Assembly: GCA_035934015.1 (NCBI GenBank)
Contig: DASYYH010000023.1
Span: 62,001-126,000 of the forward strand
From: Candidatus Acidiferrales bacterium
GTDB lineage: Bacteria; Acidobacteriota; Terriglobia; Acidiferrales; UBA7541
DNA length: 64,000 nucleotides
Direction: 5' to 3'
Shown here: piece by piece, positions 61,152 through 64,000 of the stretch
Layout: each line of letters starts with the position of its first letter
Numbering within the stretch: position 1 is the stretch's first letter
Position numbers and translations under genes: made by a program
Notes under the pieces: model-generated
Seen by the model: the letters and a program-made list of their open reading frames with translations, nothing else
What the model was told of the DNA's origin: nothing
The model's database searches: none

Positions 61152-61907
61152 CTAACCCTGCTCGCGCAGGCATCGGACTGCATACGCGAAACTGGCAAGC
61201 GCAAAGAGTGCGAAGGCGATGCTCTCCCACACGAGTTGCTTCGGGACGCCGAGGCCGATCGACGTATAGCGGAACAAATCCACTTCCCAGGTGATCGGAT
61301 TTGCTAGCGCGGCCACGCGAAACCAGCGCGGAAGTGGATCAAGCGGATAGAACATCGAGCTGGCGAAGAGAAAAACGAAATAGAAGACGGAAGTCACGCT
61401 ATTGAACAAATCGTTGCGGCGGATTTTCAGCGCGAAAATCGAATAAAAGAAAAACCATCCGGCCGTGCCACCAATCACAACAACAGAGAGAAGCGGCAGC
61501 AAGCTCCACTGCACATGAATTTTGAGCAGCAAGCAACCCACGGCGATGGTGATGGCGGCTTGCACGATGCCGATGCAAAGATTGAATAGCACCTTGCCGA
61601 GCAAATACTGCGAGCGACGCATCGGATAGGTCAGCATTTCGTAAAAAATGCCGTTGTCGCGGTCGAGAAAGAACGACCAGGAGCTGTTGGATGCGATTCC
61701 GAAGCTCGCCATTCCCAGCACGCCTGCCAGGAAGAAAGAATCGTAATCGACGTGCGCGCCAAGCGCCGGCGAGCCCAGCGCGGCATTCACGCCGACGCCG
61801 AAGACGAGCAGATAGCACATTGGGTAGAACAAATCCCAGAAGAGAAATGTCGTGTTCGTCGCGCGAATTTTGCTTTCGCGATAAAAAACGGCTGCCAGTG
61901 GGTTCAT
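61152..61907 (-). CDS. ABC-2 type permease
   Basis: A 251-residue membrane protein with six helices and the ABC-2 family pattern (NSSWSFFLDRDNGIFYEMLTYPMRRSQYLLGK near residues 75-105). It forms a transporter with the preceding ATPase; the start lies 1 nt after that gene's stop. This architecture (NodJ/DrrB-like) exports lipids, glycolipids or drugs. The substrate is not evident. Confidence 0.9.
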   Translation of the reverse strand: MNPLAAVFYRESKIRATNTTFLFWDLFYPMCYLLVFGVGVNAALGSPALGAHVDYDSFFLAGVLGMASFGIASNSSWSFFLDRDNGIFYEMLTYPMRRSQYLLGKVLFNLCIGIVQAAITIAVGCLLLKIHVQWSLLPLLSVVVIGGTAGWFFFYSIFALKIRRNDLFNSVTSVFYFVFLFASSMFYPLDPLPRWFRVAALANPITWEVDLFRYTSIGLGVPKQLVWESIAFALFALASFAYAVRCLREQG

Positions 61908-61908
61908 T

Positions 61909-62850
61909 TCACTTCTCCTTCGTCAATTCCACGAAAATATCTTCCAGACTTGCGCCGCTGACTTCGACGCGCAGCACGCGGCCTTTTTTCGAAAGCTCGC
62001 TCACGATAGCGAGAATGTTTTCCTCTTCGGCTTTCAATGCGATTTCGACCGAATTGTCGTCGATGTGCGAGCGAAGCGGGGCGAGGCGCGCGACATCCGC
62101 CGCGATGGTTTCCGGCAACTTGTCGAACGTGAGCGAGATTTCATACACGCCCGCGGAGAGCAATTTGAGCGCGTTCAAATCGCCGCGTGCCACCTGCTTG
62201 CCGCGATTCATGATGAGAATGTCGTCGCACAGCTCTTCGGCTTCGCTGAGAATCTGGGTGGTGAGTACAATCGTGCGCCCTTTTGCTGCTTCTTCGCGTA
62301 GATAGCCCATCACGGCGCGCTTGAGAATCGGGTCCATGCCGGTGGAAAATTCGTCAAGGAAAACCACCGGCGTTTCGATCATGAAAACCTTGGAAACCTG
62401 GACGCGCCGGCGCGAGCCTCCGCTCAAGTCCTGAACCTTTTGCTCGGCATAAGAAGTGATCTGAAATTTTTCCATCACCGTGTCCGCACGGCGGCGCGCC
62501 TCATGGGAGTCGAGGCCGTGAAATCGCGCGAAGGTCAGGAGATTGTCGCGGACGCTGAGGAATAATTCCGCGGCCGTCTCCTGCAGCACCATCGAGATGC
62601 GTTTGCGCACTTCGAGAGGCCGCGCCACGACGTCAAATCCCTCGATGTGCGCCGCGCCGGAGGTTGGGCGCAGCAGCGTCGTCAGGACTTTCAGCAAAGT
62701 GGTCTTGCCTGCACCATTAGGGCCGAGCAGGCCGAAAATTTCGCCGCGCGGAACGGAAAAAGAAATTCCGTCCACCGCGCGCACCGGCGCCTGGCCGCGG
62801 CGCTGATAGAGTTTGGCCAAATTTTCAACTTCGAGAGCAAAGTTGCTCAT
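61909..62850 (-). CDS. ABC transporter ATP-binding protein (DrrA/NodI-like)
   Basis: A 313-residue ATPase. Walker A is GPNGAGKTTLLKVL near residue 43, the signature LSGGSRRRVQVSKVF near residue 140, and Walker B VVFLDEFSTGMDP. The signature has Ser-Arg instead of the usual Gln-Arg (LSGGQ). A C-terminal extension (about 225-313) is typical of DrrA-like exporters. I chose ATG 62850, preceded by GGAGAAGC; an upstream ATG at 62865 adds five residues. Its permease partner follows directly. Confidence 0.9.
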   Translation of the reverse strand: MSNFALEVENLAKLYQRRGQAPVRAVDGISFSVPRGEIFGLLGPNGAGKTTLLKVLTTLLRPTSGAAHIEGFDVVARPLEVRKRISMVLQETAAELFLSVRDNLLTFARFHGLDSHEARRRADTVMEKFQITSYAEQKVQDLSGGSRRRVQVSKVFMIETPVVFLDEFSTGMDPILKRAVMGYLREEAAKGRTIVLTTQILSEAEELCDDILIMNRGKQVARGDLNALKLLSAGVYEISLTFDKLPETIAADVARLAPLRSHIDDNSVEIALKAEEENILAIVSELSKKGRVLRVEVSGASLEDIFVELTKEK

Positions 62851-63023
62851 GATCTGCTTCTCCATGCTCTGTGCTGTGCGCACAGCGATAAACGGTGAAA
62901 AATAGGAAATGGAAAAAACGGAAAATGCCACCAGCGCAAGAATGCTTCGCGCGCGGCCGGAACTTAGAGGAGAGACTTAAAGGTACGCATAGGCAAACTA
63001 CCTGCCTTTCGTTTAACAAAGAG

Positions 63024-63052
63024 ACTCTACGCAGGGTCAGTCTGAATGTCAA
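63024..63052 (-). promoter_or_regulatory. Sigma-70 promoter for ABC exporter operon
   Basis: On the minus strand, TTGACA (63052-63047) and TAGAGT (63029-63024) are 17 nt apart, in the 310-nt gap upstream of the ABC exporter genes. It would give a leader of about 165 nt. The remainder of this gap is A-rich with no gene. A TATAAT word at 63106-63111 on the plus strand may serve the hydrolase gene. Confidence 0.55.
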
Positions 63053-63160
63053 TCGGATTGAGCGGGATACCGAAACGAAAGATGTCCCAGAAAGAGGAGA
63101 ACCGCTATAATCACGCGATGTGAAATTCCGGTCCGTGAGCTAAAGGAAAAAAATCTGGCC

Positions 63161-64000
63161 ATGACAAGAGCGGGGAATATGAGACGAGTCGCTGTTGTGG
63201 CGTTCATGGCATCTGTGGCTGTGTGCATGACGTCGCTGACTACGTTTGCTGCGCCGTCCTCGGGACAGATGGGACTCCATTTGGCCAACTGCACGGTTGG
63301 GTCGAAGAAAGTTCCGGCCCGTTGCGGAACATTCACAGTGTATGAGGATCGCGCGGCGAAGTCGGGGCGGACTGTGGCGATCCCTCTGGTCGTGATACCG
63401 GCGGAGCATCCCATGCACCGGGCGATCTTCTGGAATCCTGGGGGGCCTGGTGAAGGTGCAGTAGACTCCGCGGGTGACATTGCCGATGGCTCGGAAGAAA
63501 AGGAATTAATGAAGCTGCACGAGCATTACGACATCGTGCTCGCGAACAACCGCGGAGTCGGCGGACCACATGCACAGCATTGTGACCTTTATCCCCCGGC
63601 TCATCCTGAATACTACTTTTTGCAGAACTGGCCTGACGTATCACTCAAAGCGTGCCGCGACCGGCTTGCCGTAAACGCGAATCTCAGCCTCTATACCTCA
63701 AGCATCAGCGCCGACGATCTCGACGACATCCGCGCGGCGCTCGGATATCCAAAAATTGTGCTTGATGGCGGTTCCTATGGCTCATATTTCTTTTTCGTCT
63801 ATATGCGTCAATATCCCGAGCACGTGGAAAGCGCAGTTTTTCAGGGGGTGGCTCCGCCAGCGTTTTTGAAGATTCCGCTGGAGGACGCTGCTGGCGTCCA
63901 ACTCGCCATGGACCAGCTGATTGCGGCCTGCCAGCAGGACGCTCCATGTGAAGCGCACTTCCCCAAGTTCAAAGAACACTTCGCCGCGGTTGCACATCGA
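63161..64000 (+). CDS. Exported alpha/beta hydrolase (proline iminopeptidase/tripeptidyl-type), partial
   Basis: An open reading frame of 280 codons running off the right edge. A signal peptide-like stretch (RRVAVVAFMASVAVCMTSL) precedes the hydrolase fold. The oxyanion-hole region is FWNPGGPGEGAVDSAG, then the NNRGVGG strand and the nucleophile elbow GGSYGS (near residue 206). ISADDLDDIRAALGYPKIVLDGGSYGS matches secreted alpha/beta hydrolases of the tripeptidyl aminopeptidase group. The start could be ATG 63161 or 63179. The His and Asp of the triad fall outside the window. Confidence 0.85.
   Translation, partial: MTRAGNMRRVAVVAFMASVAVCMTSLTTFAAPSSGQMGLHLANCTVGSKKVPARCGTFTVYEDRAAKSGRTVAIPLVVIPAEHPMHRAIFWNPGGPGEGAVDSAGDIADGSEEKELMKLHEHYDIVLANNRGVGGPHAQHCDLYPPAHPEYYFLQNWPDVSLKACRDRLAVNANLSLYTSSISADDLDDIRAALGYPKIVLDGGSYGSYFFFVYMRQYPEHVESAVFQGVAPPAFLKIPLEDAAGVQLAMDQLIAACQQDAPCEAHFPKFKEHFAAVAHR

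Overview
This 64 kb window is GC-rich, gene-dense chromosomal DNA. The gene content (very large exopolysaccharide locus, many TPR and TonB-like proteins, an EmrAB/TolC-type pump, queuosine genes, SucCD with Ndk) and the style of the intergenic repeats suggest a soil-type Acidobacteriota genome. That assignment is an inference; no rRNA gene is present to test it. The left edge cuts an ABC ATPase and the right edge cuts an alpha/beta hydrolase.

Region 1 (1-16805) is a long, almost entirely minus-strand exopolysaccharide locus. It holds a Wzm/Wzt-like ABC exporter, a membrane glycosyltransferase-like protein, a methyltransferase, a nucleotide-sugar epimerase, a Wzz/BY-kinase, a Wza-like export protein, an O-antigen ligase, a TPR/jelly-roll protein and a GT2 glycosyltransferase. 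A plus-strand sugar aminotransferase closes it. A complete lasso-peptide cassette is embedded in this unit at 10615-14697. In transcription order it comprises a PqqD-like leader-binding protein (B1), a transglutaminase-like leader peptidase (B2), an asparagine-synthetase-like cyclase (C), a 49-residue precursor (11662-11811) and an HPr-kinase-like protein. The precursor is too short for ordinary ORF calling. It carries the lasso leader motif Y-17/P-14/L-12/G-8/T-2 and a predicted Ala1-Asp9 macrolactam core. This is the main discovery in the window.

Region 2 (16857-30722) contains a PilZ/coiled-coil giant, a TPR lipoprotein-like protein, a queD-(small membrane protein)-queE-queC preQ0 operon, a DinG-like helicase, der, a Tat-exported amidase, a MerR regulator followed by tRNA-Pro(GGG), surE and an M20 amidohydrolase.

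Region 3 (30751-37689) contains a Rieske oxygenase, a repeat-rich gene-poor stretch (two 124-nt direct repeats and an array of at least six hairpins), a likely gene remnant, a zinc alcohol dehydrogenase, a class IV aminotransferase, a CPA2 antiporter and pterin carbinolamine dehydratase.

Region 4 (37696-44591) looks like a self-contained regulated efflux module. A GAF-GAF-AAA+-Fis sigma-54 activator is followed by two upstream dyads, a -24/-12 promoter, a STAS-TolC fusion, an EmrA-like adaptor and an EmrB-like MFS pump.

Region 5 (44665-64000) carries guanine deaminase and urate oxidase, an HD-GYP response regulator, a SYLF protein, a class III aminotransferase, a flippase-like protein, lepA, an orphan HEPN-like protein, xseA, a thioredoxin-DipZ-like protein, a TonB-C protein, ndk-sucD-sucC, trpD, an ABC-2 exporter and the partial hydrolase.
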